Source: Martinezella lusitana (GTDB lineage Bacteria > Pseudomonadota > Alphaproteobacteria > Rhizobiales > Rhizobiaceae). From it: DNA of 64,000 bases. How positions within the stretch are numbered: the first letter of the stretch is position 1; each line of letters begins with the position of its first letter. Below the pieces are notes generated by a model. The model had not been told where the DNA came from. It saw only the letters and a program-made list of their open reading frames with translations, and did no database searches. This document shows positions 37,055-45,516 of the stretch, one piece after another. The stretch covers positions 1 through 64,000 of the forward strand of contig NZ_JAFEVL010000001.1 in NCBI RefSeq assembly GCF_016901135.1, read 5' to 3'. The position numbers and the translations under genes are program-made.

Positions 37055-37155
37055 AGAGCAATTCCAGGAAAAGTGCGCAGCGTTTTCCGTCCGGAATTGC
37101 GTGAAGACAATGAGATAGAGCGGTTCAGAGATTCGGTGAAGAGCTGAACCGCCCT
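37055..37155. repeat. Rhizobial palindromic repeat, family A copy 2
   Basis: A palindromic core at 37058-37100 (ends GCAATTCC and GGAATTGC) matches the core at 19192-19235 in opposite orientation. A second, smaller dyad follows (GCGGTTCAG at 37119-37127 against CTGAACCGC at 37144-37152). It lies in the divergent gap between arginase and the Lrp regulator. Confidence 0.75.
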
Positions 37156-37272
37156 GGAAGCTGTCGGGCCGCATTATTGATTGTCTGCGTGACAGCAAAA
37201 AGATGGAAAATTGTCGAAAATAGATTAGCTTTCGACAGATTGATCAATGCGATTTAGCAGAATGATAAGCAT

Positions 37273-37701
37273 ATGGATGACCTTGACCGCGACCTCCTCA
37301 GTGCTCTGCGCAACAACGGGCGCATCTCCGTTTCGTCCCTGGCAGCAGCAACCGGCGCTTCGCGCGCCACTGTCGCGGCGCGGATAGAGCGGCTGGTGGA
37401 AAACGGCACCATCGCGGCCTTCACCATCCGAACCGGCCACGAAACCCGCGCCGCCGGTGTCAGGGCCATCGTGCTCATCGAGGTGCTCGGCAAGTTGGCG
37501 GACAAGGTCGCCGACCAGCTTCGCGGCCTGCCGCAGGTGAGGGCGCTGCACAGCACCAACGGCAAATGGGACTTCATCGCCGAACTCGAGGATCGCGACC
37601 TCGCCTCCTTCGACGAGACGCTTCGCCGGATCCGGCTGATCAATGGCATCAATACGACGGAATCCAATATATTGCTGAAGACCAGCAAGATGGGATTTTA
37701 A
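37273..37701 (+). CDS. Lrp/AsnC-family regulator of arginase
   Basis: A 142-residue Lrp/AsnC regulator with N-terminal helix-turn-helix LDRDLLSALRNNGRISVSSLAAATGASRATVAARIERL and a C-terminal RAM ligand-binding fold. It is divergent from arginase, 237 bases away, and probably activates it in response to arginine or ornithine, by analogy to ArcR-like regulators of Agrobacterium. The ATG at 37273 is preceded by AGAATGATAAG, a weak ribosome site. Confidence 0.85.
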   Translation: MDDLDRDLLSALRNNGRISVSSLAAATGASRATVAARIERLVENGTIAAFTIRTGHETRAAGVRAIVLIEVLGKLADKVADQLRGLPQVRALHSTNGKWDFIAELEDRDLASFDETLRRIRLINGINTTESNILLKTSKMGF

Positions 37702-37870
37702 GAGAATTCCCCTTCTCCCCTTGGGGAGAAGGTGCCCGAAGGGCGGATGAGGGGGAGACGCGAAACTGCACCGGGATTGAACGCCAAGCGAAAGACAACT
37801 TTCCAGTAGCGCTCCCTCACCCGGCGCTGTCGCGCCACCCTCTCCCCGTTGGGGCGAGGGAGTTTTACCT
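37702..37870. repeat. Two C/G-rich repeat elements between Lrp gene and tamB
   Basis: The first, from 37709, has a perfect 10-base hairpin CCTTCTCCCC/GGGGAGAAGG (37711-37732) and then the GTGCCCGAAGGGCGGATGAG stretch common in alphaproteobacterial intergenic repeats. The second, 37812-37864, is a related element in inverted sense whose hairpin is followed by TTTT and can end transcription. They separate two converging genes. Confidence 0.65.
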
Positions 37871-40800
37871 TCAATACTCGTGCTCGTAGACGATGCCGGC
37901 TTCGCCAGCGCCGTCCGAGCCCGCGGCGCCGCGCAGCTTCACGCCGCGCCCGACATCGAGATTGATGATCGCCTTGGTGTTGTTGGCGGCGCCTTGCTGC
38001 AGCTCGATATAGGTACGCTTGTTCAGATATTTCCCGGCTCCGACCTGTGCCTGGCCGTTCGCATCCGTCGAGATGTCCAGATCGTCGACGCCGAGATGGC
38101 TGCGCAGGCCCTCGAACAGTGAGGTGGAACGCCCGCCGGCCAGCTGGCTTGCGGCATCGGCGAGCTGGGCGATCTGCATGGCTGATAGTTTCGACATGGA
38201 CTGACCGAAGATGAGCTGCGCCAGAACTTCGTCCTGCGGCAGGGCAGGTGAGGAGGAGAAGCCGATCTGCGGGTCGGTGGCAAGACCCGTGACATCGACG
38301 GTGATGGTGGTGGAGCTTACCGACGACGTGGCTTCCATGTTGAGCGCCGGGATCAGGTCCCCCCCGAAGGTGATCTTGCTGGTGTCGGTGAAATCCAGCC
38401 GGCGGCTGAGGATGGTCAGGCGTCCGCGCCGCATGGTGAAGCCGCCGGATACGACCGGTTCTGACGCGGTGCCGCGGACTGAGATATTGCCGCCGAGTTC
38501 GGCATCGATGCCGCGGCCGCGCACGAAAATCTGCGATGGCGCTTCCAGTTGCAGGTCGATGCCCAGCGTCGTCGATTTGCTCCTCGGCGCTTCCGGCTTC
38601 TGGTCCTTGAACTGGGCATTGACCGCAGCCGAAGCATTCTTGTGCTTGATGTTGATCTCGGACAGCGAGGCGGGCAGCTTTTCTGGAACGGTGATCGACG
38701 CCTTGTTGATCCTGAGATTGCCCGTCAGCATCGGGGCTGTCAGCATCGGACCCTTGATGCCGAGCGTGCCGTTGACGGTTGCTGCCACCAGGGTTCCGTC
38801 GACATAGGTCGCATTGTTGAACTTCACCTGGATGTCTGCCGGGAAGCCGCTGTCCGGGGTTATGCCGACCGTACCGCTGCCCGATATGCTGCCGCCGCTG
38901 GCGAGATTGCTGCTCAGTCGCGAGATGACAGCCTGCCTGCCGTCGAGCGTCACGGTCAGGGCGAGGCCGTTGAGGGTCAGGTTTCGGCGGACATCGACGA
39001 GCTTGGTGCCGTCGGTGGAAATCGTGCCCGTGACGGCAGGGGCTGCCGTCGTGCCTGCGACCTGTATGTCGATCCTTGCCGTACCCGTCATGACCATGCC
39101 TTGGGCGGCAAGCTGGCCGGCAAGGGCGTCGAACGGCAGATTGCCGGAAAATTTCAGCGCCATTGCCTTGCTGCCGGCGATGGCGACGGTGCCGCCGCCA
39201 TTGAGCGCCAGGCCATTCTGGCCGGTCAGGTTGGTGTTGATCGTGACGACATTGTCGGCGAATTTACCATCAGCCTTGATGCCGAGCGGCGCAAGGCCGG
39301 CGGATTTCGTCTGGCTGGTTGCCGCGCCCGACCAATTGGTCTGGAAGGCGACGACAGGCGAGGTGGCCTTGCCGGTAACCGTCACCGTGCCGGAGATGAC
39401 GCCTTCGGCTGCGAGCGTCGGCGCCAAGACATTGGCGAGGCTTGCCGGCAGGTTTGCGATTTTGGCGGTTATGTTCAGAGCCTGACCGGCTGTGCCGTCG
39501 ACGGTGACCGAGCCGCCACCTGTCTGGATCGTCAGCCCGTTGAGCGAGGCCGCACCGTCCTTGACGACGATCTTGGTCGGCGATGCCAGTTTTACCGGTA
39601 TCGTCCGCGGCGCACCGGCGAAAGTGTCGAGGCTTATTGTGGTCTGGACACCGGCGGTTTCGACATTGCCGCTCGCGGTCAGGGGCGCGTTGTCATAGGT
39701 CGATTTCAGATCGAAATCCGTGCGGCTGCCTTGCTGGGTAAAGGTCAGCCCAAGGTCGGCGATACGGTTCGAGCCGGAGGCAATTGTGGCGGCGCGGATG
39801 CTGCCATTGGCGGAGAATGCCTTGAGGTCGTCGACGCTGAGGGCCACGGCCGGCTTGCTGATGACGAGATCGTCGCGGCGGATGCCGTTGCCGCTGGCGT
39901 TCACCTTCAATCCGATCTTGCCATTGGCGCTCGCTATATCGAGCGAGCCCTTGAGGTCGCCCTCGGCCTTCTGTCCGGCCAGCGCCGCGAGCAGGCTGAG
40001 ATCGGGCAGATCGAATGTCAGCGCGCCTGATGGTTCGAAACTCGGCGACAGATCCAGCTTGCCCTGCAGTTTGTTCGCGCCGATTTCAGCTGATAGCGAG
40101 GGAATGCTGGTGCGGCCGTCCTTGGAAACGGCGTCGGCGGTGATGCGGATCGGCTTCCCGTCGATCGCGCCGCTGGCCTGGATGTTTGCCTGCGGAGCGT
40201 TGGGGTCGGCGGTCCCGGTCACGTCGATATCGAGCGTATCGAGAAGCCGTCCGGCGAGCTTGACGTTGACGGCCTTTACCGTCGCATCGATGCCGAGCGC
40301 GGTGAGCGGCCCCTTGGCCTTGAGGCCGATGTCGGCCTGACCTTCGGCATTCGGGATGAGCTTGGAAAGATCGAGCAGCTTGCCGGAAAGATCCGATGTC
40401 AGCGACTGGTCGTTGAGCGCGACATTGCCGCTGATCTCGGCAACGTTCGATTTCACCGCCAGATTGGAGAGCGTCATCTTGGTCGGCACCGTGCCGCCAA
40501 CCTGGCCCTCCACTGAAATCGTCCCTTCGAACTTGTTCGATACGCTGTCCGGCAGCACGCCGGGCAGGGCGAACAGCTTGAAATTGCCCGTCAGCGCCTT
40601 CGTCGACAGCGTATATTTGCCATTGACCGTGCCGCCGATGCTGGCGCTTTCCAGCGTCGTATTGTTGAAGCCGATCGTATCGGGTGAAAGCTGCAAAGGT
40701 GCAGTGAGCGAGATCGGTGCTCGGATCAGCCGATTGAGATCCGGGCTGACGAAGGCCGTCTGGCCGACGACGAGACGCAGTTGCAGCGGCCCTGACATGG

Positions 40801-42058
40801 TCGCCAGATTGAAGGCATCGCTCCTGGCGCTGAGGTTCACCTGGCCGATCTGGCCCTGCGGCGCACTGGCGCTCTCAAGCGCGGCCTTGGCATCGATCCT
40901 CACCGATTGCGCCGCACCCGTCAGCGCGATATCGACGCGCGAAATCAAGGCGCGGACCTCACCGTCCTCCATCGGCCAGCGAAAGTCGACAGGGCCTGAT
41001 GTGCCGATCAGGTTGGCGTTGAGGCTGTTGTTGCCGGCGGCATCGAGCGTGCCTGATGCGGCGATGACGACGCTGCCGGTGGCAAGATTGCCCGTCTGAA
41101 TGTCGATCTTGCCCTTGCCGTCGAAGGTTGCCGAAAGATCGATCGTCGTCTGGCCGGTAAAGAGCGGACGCATGGTCGGCGGCAGCAGCGAATCCACGTC
41201 TCCGCCGCCCTTGACGTCTATGTGGTGCAGGCCATCAGCGGAAAGGCTGTGATGGCCGTTGATGGCGACCGTCGGCTTGCCGTCGAGTGCGGCCTGCAGC
41301 TTGCCGGCCCAGTTGGAAAGCGGGCCTTCGCCCGAAAGGTCGATATTGATCGCGGGGCCGCCCGGCAGGTGCAGGAGGCCGGCCAGCATGCCGTCGCGCG
41401 GTTCGCTGATCTGCGTCTTGAGCTTCAACTGGTTCTCGGCCGGTGCGAAGGCGATGTCGGCGGAGAACTTGGCGTCGGGCACATCATGGCGGTTCGCATT
41501 GAGCGTAAGGCCCATGCCGCCGCTGTTCGCCTTGACGCTGCCGTCGGCGGCCAGGATGAAGTCCTGACCGGCCACGGCCTGGCCGATGCGAAGGTCGGGC
41601 AGGGCGAGGGCGCCGATATCGATGGCGATGGGCAGGGAAAAGCCGCCGCTGCTGCTTGCGGCCAGCGGTTCCTGTGCGGGTGCTGCCGTCGAGACCGGCA
41701 AGCGCTGGAGGTCGACCAACTCGGCCGCGACGCGATCGGCTTGAAACGTGCCCGTCAGCAGCGACATCGGCGACCAGTCCACCGCAAGGTTCTGCACCTT
41801 GGCGAAAACGCCCTTGGTGTCGGCGACCGTGATCGAGCCTACCCGCAGATTGCCGTTCAGGAGGCCCGAAGGCGCTGTTATTGTGATGGTGTGGTCGGGT
41901 GTCGAGGCGAGCTTTGCCACTTGATCGACGGCATAGCCGGTTGCGGAAGGTACCAGGCCGACCACGAGCACAGCCGCGATCACGAGCAAGAGGATCGCCA
42001 CGACCGCGTAGGCGATCCAGCGTGCCAATTTCCCGAGAATTCGAATCAATATGCTCAT
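37871..42058 (-). CDS. tamB: Translocation and assembly module protein TamB
   Basis: A 1395-residue AsmA/TamB-type protein (DUF490 at the C-terminus) with a single N-terminal membrane anchor (about residues 12-37) and a long periplasmic beta-taco. TamB works with TamA, an outer-membrane Omp85 protein, in envelope homeostasis and probably carries phospholipids between membranes. The gene follows tamA on the same strand with a 66-base gap. The C-terminal part RRGRLTILSRRLDFTDTSKITFGG and the end GEAGIVYEHEY are as expected. The length is typical. Confidence 0.93.
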   Translation of the reverse strand: MSILIRILGKLARWIAYAVVAILLLVIAAVLVVGLVPSATGYAVDQVAKLASTPDHTITITAPSGLLNGNLRVGSITVADTKGVFAKVQNLAVDWSPMSLLTGTFQADRVAAELVDLQRLPVSTAAPAQEPLAASSSGGFSLPIAIDIGALALPDLRIGQAVAGQDFILAADGSVKANSGGMGLTLNANRHDVPDAKFSADIAFAPAENQLKLKTQISEPRDGMLAGLLHLPGGPAINIDLSGEGPLSNWAGKLQAALDGKPTVAINGHHSLSADGLHHIDVKGGGDVDSLLPPTMRPLFTGQTTIDLSATFDGKGKIDIQTGNLATGSVVIAASGTLDAAGNNSLNANLIGTSGPVDFRWPMEDGEVRALISRVDIALTGAAQSVRIDAKAALESASAPQGQIGQVNLSARSDAFNLATMSGPLQLRLVVGQTAFVSPDLNRLIRAPISLTAPLQLSPDTIGFNNTTLESASIGGTVNGKYTLSTKALTGNFKLFALPGVLPDSVSNKFEGTISVEGQVGGTVPTKMTLSNLAVKSNVAEISGNVALNDQSLTSDLSGKLLDLSKLIPNAEGQADIGLKAKGPLTALGIDATVKAVNVKLAGRLLDTLDIDVTGTADPNAPQANIQASGAIDGKPIRITADAVSKDGRTSIPSLSAEIGANKLQGKLDLSPSFEPSGALTFDLPDLSLLAALAGQKAEGDLKGSLDIASANGKIGLKVNASGNGIRRDDLVISKPAVALSVDDLKAFSANGSIRAATIASGSNRIADLGLTFTQQGSRTDFDLKSTYDNAPLTASGNVETAGVQTTISLDTFAGAPRTIPVKLASPTKIVVKDGAASLNGLTIQTGGGSVTVDGTAGQALNITAKIANLPASLANVLAPTLAAEGVISGTVTVTGKATSPVVAFQTNWSGAATSQTKSAGLAPLGIKADGKFADNVVTINTNLTGQNGLALNGGGTVAIAGSKAMALKFSGNLPFDALAGQLAAQGMVMTGTARIDIQVAGTTAAPAVTGTISTDGTKLVDVRRNLTLNGLALTVTLDGRQAVISRLSSNLASGGSISGSGTVGITPDSGFPADIQVKFNNATYVDGTLVAATVNGTLGIKGPMLTAPMLTGNLRINKASITVPEKLPASLSEINIKHKNASAAVNAQFKDQKPEAPRSKSTTLGIDLQLEAPSQIFVRGRGIDAELGGNISVRGTASEPVVSGGFTMRRGRLTILSRRLDFTDTSKITFGGDLIPALNMEATSSVSSTTITVDVTGLATDPQIGFSSSPALPQDEVLAQLIFGQSMSKLSAMQIAQLADAASQLAGGRSTSLFEGLRSHLGVDDLDISTDANGQAQVGAGKYLNKRTYIELQQGAANNTKAIINLDVGRGVKLRGAAGSDGAGEAGIVYEHEY

Positions 42059-42124
42059 GAAAGCGATAGTAACCTCAGTTTTGTAACCGTGTGCTGAAGC
42101 GTCCGCGACAACTGTAGGTTTTGG

Positions 42125-44050
42125 TCAGAAGGCCTGGCCGATGCCGGCATAGATGCCATAGGCCGTGCCGTCGGGATATTTCTTCAACGGAACGGCGACA
42201 TCGAGCCTGATCGGACCGAATGGCGTAGCGTAGCGCAGGCCGACGCCCGCGCCAATGCGCAGATCGGAAAAGTCCGGGAAGGCGGTATCGGTGACGCTGC
42301 CCATATCGACGAAAGGCACGATGCCGATCGTGTCGGTGATCTTCACGCGGGCTTCGAACGAGGCTGTCGTGTAGGAGCGTCCGCCGAGCGCATCCCCATT
42401 GGAATTGTAGGGCGATATCTCCTGATAGCCGTAGCCGCGGACCGAGCCACCGCCGCCGGCATAGAAGCGCCGGGTGGCGGGAATATCCTCGATACTGTTC
42501 GCGCCCAGCAGCGAGCCAACGGCAAGCTTGCCGGCGAAGACGACGTTGTTGTTGGCGCCGACACCCTGATAGCCGGTGATCGAGCCTTCGAAGGAGCTGA
42601 ACACCGTGCCGCCCATTGCCTCATAGCTCGGCTTTGCGAGGACTGAGGCACGGTAGCCTTCCGTCGGGTCGAGCTTATTGTCACGCGTATCGCGAACGTA
42701 TTCGAGCGGGATCGCCACCGTCAGATAGTTGTGCTTTCCGAAGGCATCGGTCGTGTCTGACTCGTAGCTTACCTCGCCGCCGGCGGAGACGGTGTTCTGA
42801 TCGTTCAATTCGTAGGCAAGACCGGCGCTCGCCGTGACGGTGTCCGCATCATAGGCATCCGGATGCAGGCTCTGCATCTTCAGCCCGGTGGTCAAGGTTG
42901 CCGCGGGATAGAAGGTTGCGGGCCTGACGTAGGTGATGCCGGCGCTATAGTCGAGCTGGCCGACATCGGTCGTTTCGCCGAGGCGGGAGACGGATCCTTC
43001 GATGCGCAGCGAATCCGCGCGTCCCGTCAGATTGCGGTGTCCCCAATAGCCCTGCAGGCCGAAGCCGTCGATGGTGGAATATTGCGCGCCGACGCCGAAA
43101 TAGCGCTGCTTGCCTTCGGATACTTCGATGGTCGTGGGGATGCTGCCGTCCGGCGCCAGCTTGTCGGCCTCGCGAATGGTGATGCTGGAAAAGACGCCGA
43201 GTTTTCTCAGGCGGTCCGAGGCCTTCTTCAGCTCGTCGGGCGAATAGGGCTTGCCTTCGTTGATGCGGGCGTAGCGCTTGATGAAATCCGGATCGACCGA
43301 CTTCTGGCCGGTGACGGCGACATTGCCGAAAGGGGCGACGGGGCCGCTATCGACCCTCATCGACACATCGACCGTATTGGTCGCATGATCGGCGACGACG
43401 TCGCGCTTGTTCAACCTGGCAAGCGGATGGCCTTCATTCTTGAAGTCGGCGACGATCTTGTCTGCGGCCTTCAGGATGGTCAGCGAGCCTGCGTCTCCAC
43501 CGCGCACCAGCCCATAGCGCGATGCATCCAGACCGGCGGCATCGCCAAGCAGGTTGATCGTGCCGAGCTTGAAGAGCGGACCGGGATCGACGCTGATGGT
43601 GACGGTAACGGGCTTGGAGCGATCGAAGGTCGGCGTCGGCGGCAACGCGTCGAGGTTGGTGCCATTGATGGTAATGGTGACCACGCCGCCATAGCGGGCT
43701 TTCTCATAAAGGGTGGCAATGAGCCGGTCCCGGTCGTCGCGTGCCTTGACGACGACGCCAAGGTCGCCGGACACGGGCTTGTCCTTGTCGGAAATCAGCA
43801 TCGAGCTGCTGCTCAAGGCTTCCTTCATATCCTTGTCGAGATTGTCCGCCTTCAGATCGACCGTGTAGCGGACGGGATCGGAAACCTGATCCGCCGTTTC
43901 GTCCTTGCCCCACAACTTTATGCCGAAAATCTTGAAAGCAAAGGCATTTTCAACGCAAATTGGCCCGAGCGCAAGCGCTGCCGCAACCGCTGCAACGGTT
44001 CCTGCTTGCCGATACGCAATACTCTTCCTCGGTCCAGTTCTTTTATGCAT
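42125..44050 (-). CDS. tamA: Outer-membrane translocation and assembly module protein TamA
   Basis: A 641-residue Omp85/BamA-family outer-membrane barrel with three periplasmic POTRA domains (about residues 60-330) and a C-terminal 16-strand barrel. The family ends in an aromatic residue, here GIGQAF, and the barrel segment with RFYAGGGGSVRGYGYQ is diagnostic. The start is followed by a Sec signal with a long N-region (cleavage near ENAFAFK). It is paired with tamB downstream, so the two form the TAM complex. Confidence 0.93.
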   Translation of the reverse strand: MHKRTGPRKSIAYRQAGTVAAVAAALALGPICVENAFAFKIFGIKLWGKDETADQVSDPVRYTVDLKADNLDKDMKEALSSSSMLISDKDKPVSGDLGVVVKARDDRDRLIATLYEKARYGGVVTITINGTNLDALPPTPTFDRSKPVTVTISVDPGPLFKLGTINLLGDAAGLDASRYGLVRGGDAGSLTILKAADKIVADFKNEGHPLARLNKRDVVADHATNTVDVSMRVDSGPVAPFGNVAVTGQKSVDPDFIKRYARINEGKPYSPDELKKASDRLRKLGVFSSITIREADKLAPDGSIPTTIEVSEGKQRYFGVGAQYSTIDGFGLQGYWGHRNLTGRADSLRIEGSVSRLGETTDVGQLDYSAGITYVRPATFYPAATLTTGLKMQSLHPDAYDADTVTASAGLAYELNDQNTVSAGGEVSYESDTTDAFGKHNYLTVAIPLEYVRDTRDNKLDPTEGYRASVLAKPSYEAMGGTVFSSFEGSITGYQGVGANNNVVFAGKLAVGSLLGANSIEDIPATRRFYAGGGGSVRGYGYQEISPYNSNGDALGGRSYTTASFEARVKITDTIGIVPFVDMGSVTDTAFPDFSDLRIGAGVGLRYATPFGPIRLDVAVPLKKYPDGTAYGIYAGIGQAF

Positions 44051-44350
44051 ACGCCGCTTTACGGTTACATGAGAACTTACTCAGGTTGACGTTTCCCCCG
44101 GGTTAACGCGCGGGCACCATAGAGGCAAAAGTTCCTCAGGTGTACCGTTTTGGAGTCAAAAACCTGGAAAAGATGACCGCCGAGGGGCGAACGCCCGGAT
44201 TTCCGGTAGGGTTCCGGCATGTCTGGATGAGCTTTGCGGCGACGCGCAGGAGTTGTCGTCGCCATGTCGAAGCCAAGGCATTTCGCCTGGCTGGAATCAA
44301 AAAGTCCCGGACGTGTGGTCCGGGACTTCGGTATCTCGATCGAGGATCGA

Positions 44351-44650
44351 TCAGTAACCGCCGTAGCCGCCACCATAACCGCCGCGATAGCCGCCGCGCG
44401 GGCAATCGTCGATATAGCGACGACCGTACCTGTCGCGATAGTAGCACTGGCCGGGCTGCTCCTGGACACTGCCGATGACGGCACCTGAAACACCGCCGAT
44501 GGCCGCGCCGACGGCAGCGCCGCGGACGTTGCCGGTAACTGCACCGCCGATGATGGCGCCAGATGCGGCACCGATGCCTGCACCCTGTTCTGTCGGCGTG
44601 CAGCTTGCGATAGACAAGCCGACCAATGCGAGCATAAGAACTTTCTTCAT
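44351..44650 (-). CDS. Glycine-zipper lipoprotein
   Basis: A 99-residue outer-membrane-type lipoprotein. The signal peptide ends in a lipobox (SIASC, cysteine about 17), followed by glycine-zipper repeats (GAGIGAASGAIIGGAVTG, AAVGAAIGGVSGAVIG) and a glycine/tyrosine/arginine-rich C-terminus (YRGGYGGGYGGY). Such proteins occur in the envelope with a presumed structural role. It has a good GGAGAG ribosome site. The nearest neighbour is tamA on the same strand, 300 bases away, without evident coupling. Confidence 0.82.
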   Translation of the reverse strand: MKKVLMLALVGLSIASCTPTEQGAGIGAASGAIIGGAVTGNVRGAAVGAAIGGVSGAVIGSVQEQPGQCYYRDRYGRRYIDDCPRGGYRGGYGGGYGGY

Positions 44651-44946
44651 TTACTCTCTCCAACGTTAGTTAAGCCGAACCCGGCCAACGTCGTCCCAAT
44701 TCTTCAGCTCCACCAGGATGGGCTGTCTCTACAGTCCTGCAACTATAAAAAATATCGTGCAAAATATGATTGTCCATTGGGCGCCGGCAGTTTTTTTGTT
44801 GCTGAACAAAGGCGGCTTCTTATTCGGGCAATAAAACAATCCTTGCGGCATAGAAAATCTGCCAGCTTTCTAAAGTAGAGGTTGATTGGACTGCAAAAAA
44901 GTCAAATGATGCTCTTTGCCTCTGGAGGAGAGGCGAGGAGGAAAAT
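44651..44946. other. Gap between the lipoprotein gene and the molybdenum hydroxylase operon
   Basis: This 296-base divergent region must hold both promoters. It is notably A/T-rich around 44740-44830. The ribosome site GGAGGAGAGGCGAGGAGG lies at 44921-44941, ahead of the small hydroxylase subunit. I see no clear operator. Confidence 0.4.
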
Positions 44947-45435
44947 ATGGCAAAAGTGACTTTGACGGTGAATGGCCGTGCGGTCAGTGGCGAGTGCGAG
45001 GATCGCACGCTGCTTGTCCATTTCATCAGGGAAAAGCTTGGCCTCACCGGAACCCATGTCGGTTGCGACACGAGCCAATGCGGCGCCTGCGTCATCCACA
45101 TGGACGGTAAGTCGATCAAGAGCTGTTCGATCCTGGCCGTGCAGGCTTCCGGCTCCAAGATCACAACCATCGAGGGTCTGGCCGCCAATGGCGAGCTGCA
45201 TCCGGTTCAGGCTGCCTTCAAGGAGCATCACGGCCTGCAATGCGGCTTCTGCACGCCGGGCATGGTGATGACGGCCGTCGACATGATCAATCGTCATGGC
45301 GGAGCGCTGGACGAGAAGACGGTGCGCAGCGAGCTTGAAGGCAATATCTGTCGATGCACCGGCTATCACAATATCGTCCAGGCGGTGCTATCAGCCAATG
45401 CCGAAATGCACGCCGCCAATCGGGCGGCCGAATAG
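44947..45435 (+). CDS. Molybdenum hydroxylase iron-sulfur subunit (CoxS-like)
   Basis: The 162-residue small subunit of a xanthine-oxidase-type molybdenum hydroxylase. It binds two [2Fe-2S] clusters: a plant-type cluster from [15 protein letters not shown] plus SC, and a helical-domain cluster from CGFCTPGMV and CRCTGYHNI. It is first in the order small-large-medium. Annotated as carbon-monoxide dehydrogenase small subunit in many genomes, but the large subunit is of form II (see next gene). Confidence 0.9.
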   Translation: MAKVTLTVNGRAVSGECEDRTLLVHFIREKLGLTGTHVGCDTSQCGACVIHMDGKSIKSCSILAVQASGSKITTIEGLAANGELHPVQAAFKEHHGLQCGFCTPGMVMTAVDMINRHGGALDEKTVRSELEGNICRCTGYHNIVQAVLSANAEMHAANRAAE

Positions 45436-45516
45436 AATTTCACCGAGATCGTCTGGCGAAGCGCCTCGACCGTTATCTTGGCGTTTGCCGGCCCCGGAAC
45501 CCCAATGGAGGATGTG

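Noticed and set aside
38549-40030. 493-residue plus-strand frame opposite tamB
   Set aside because: Shadow; tamB continues through with proper motifs at both ends.
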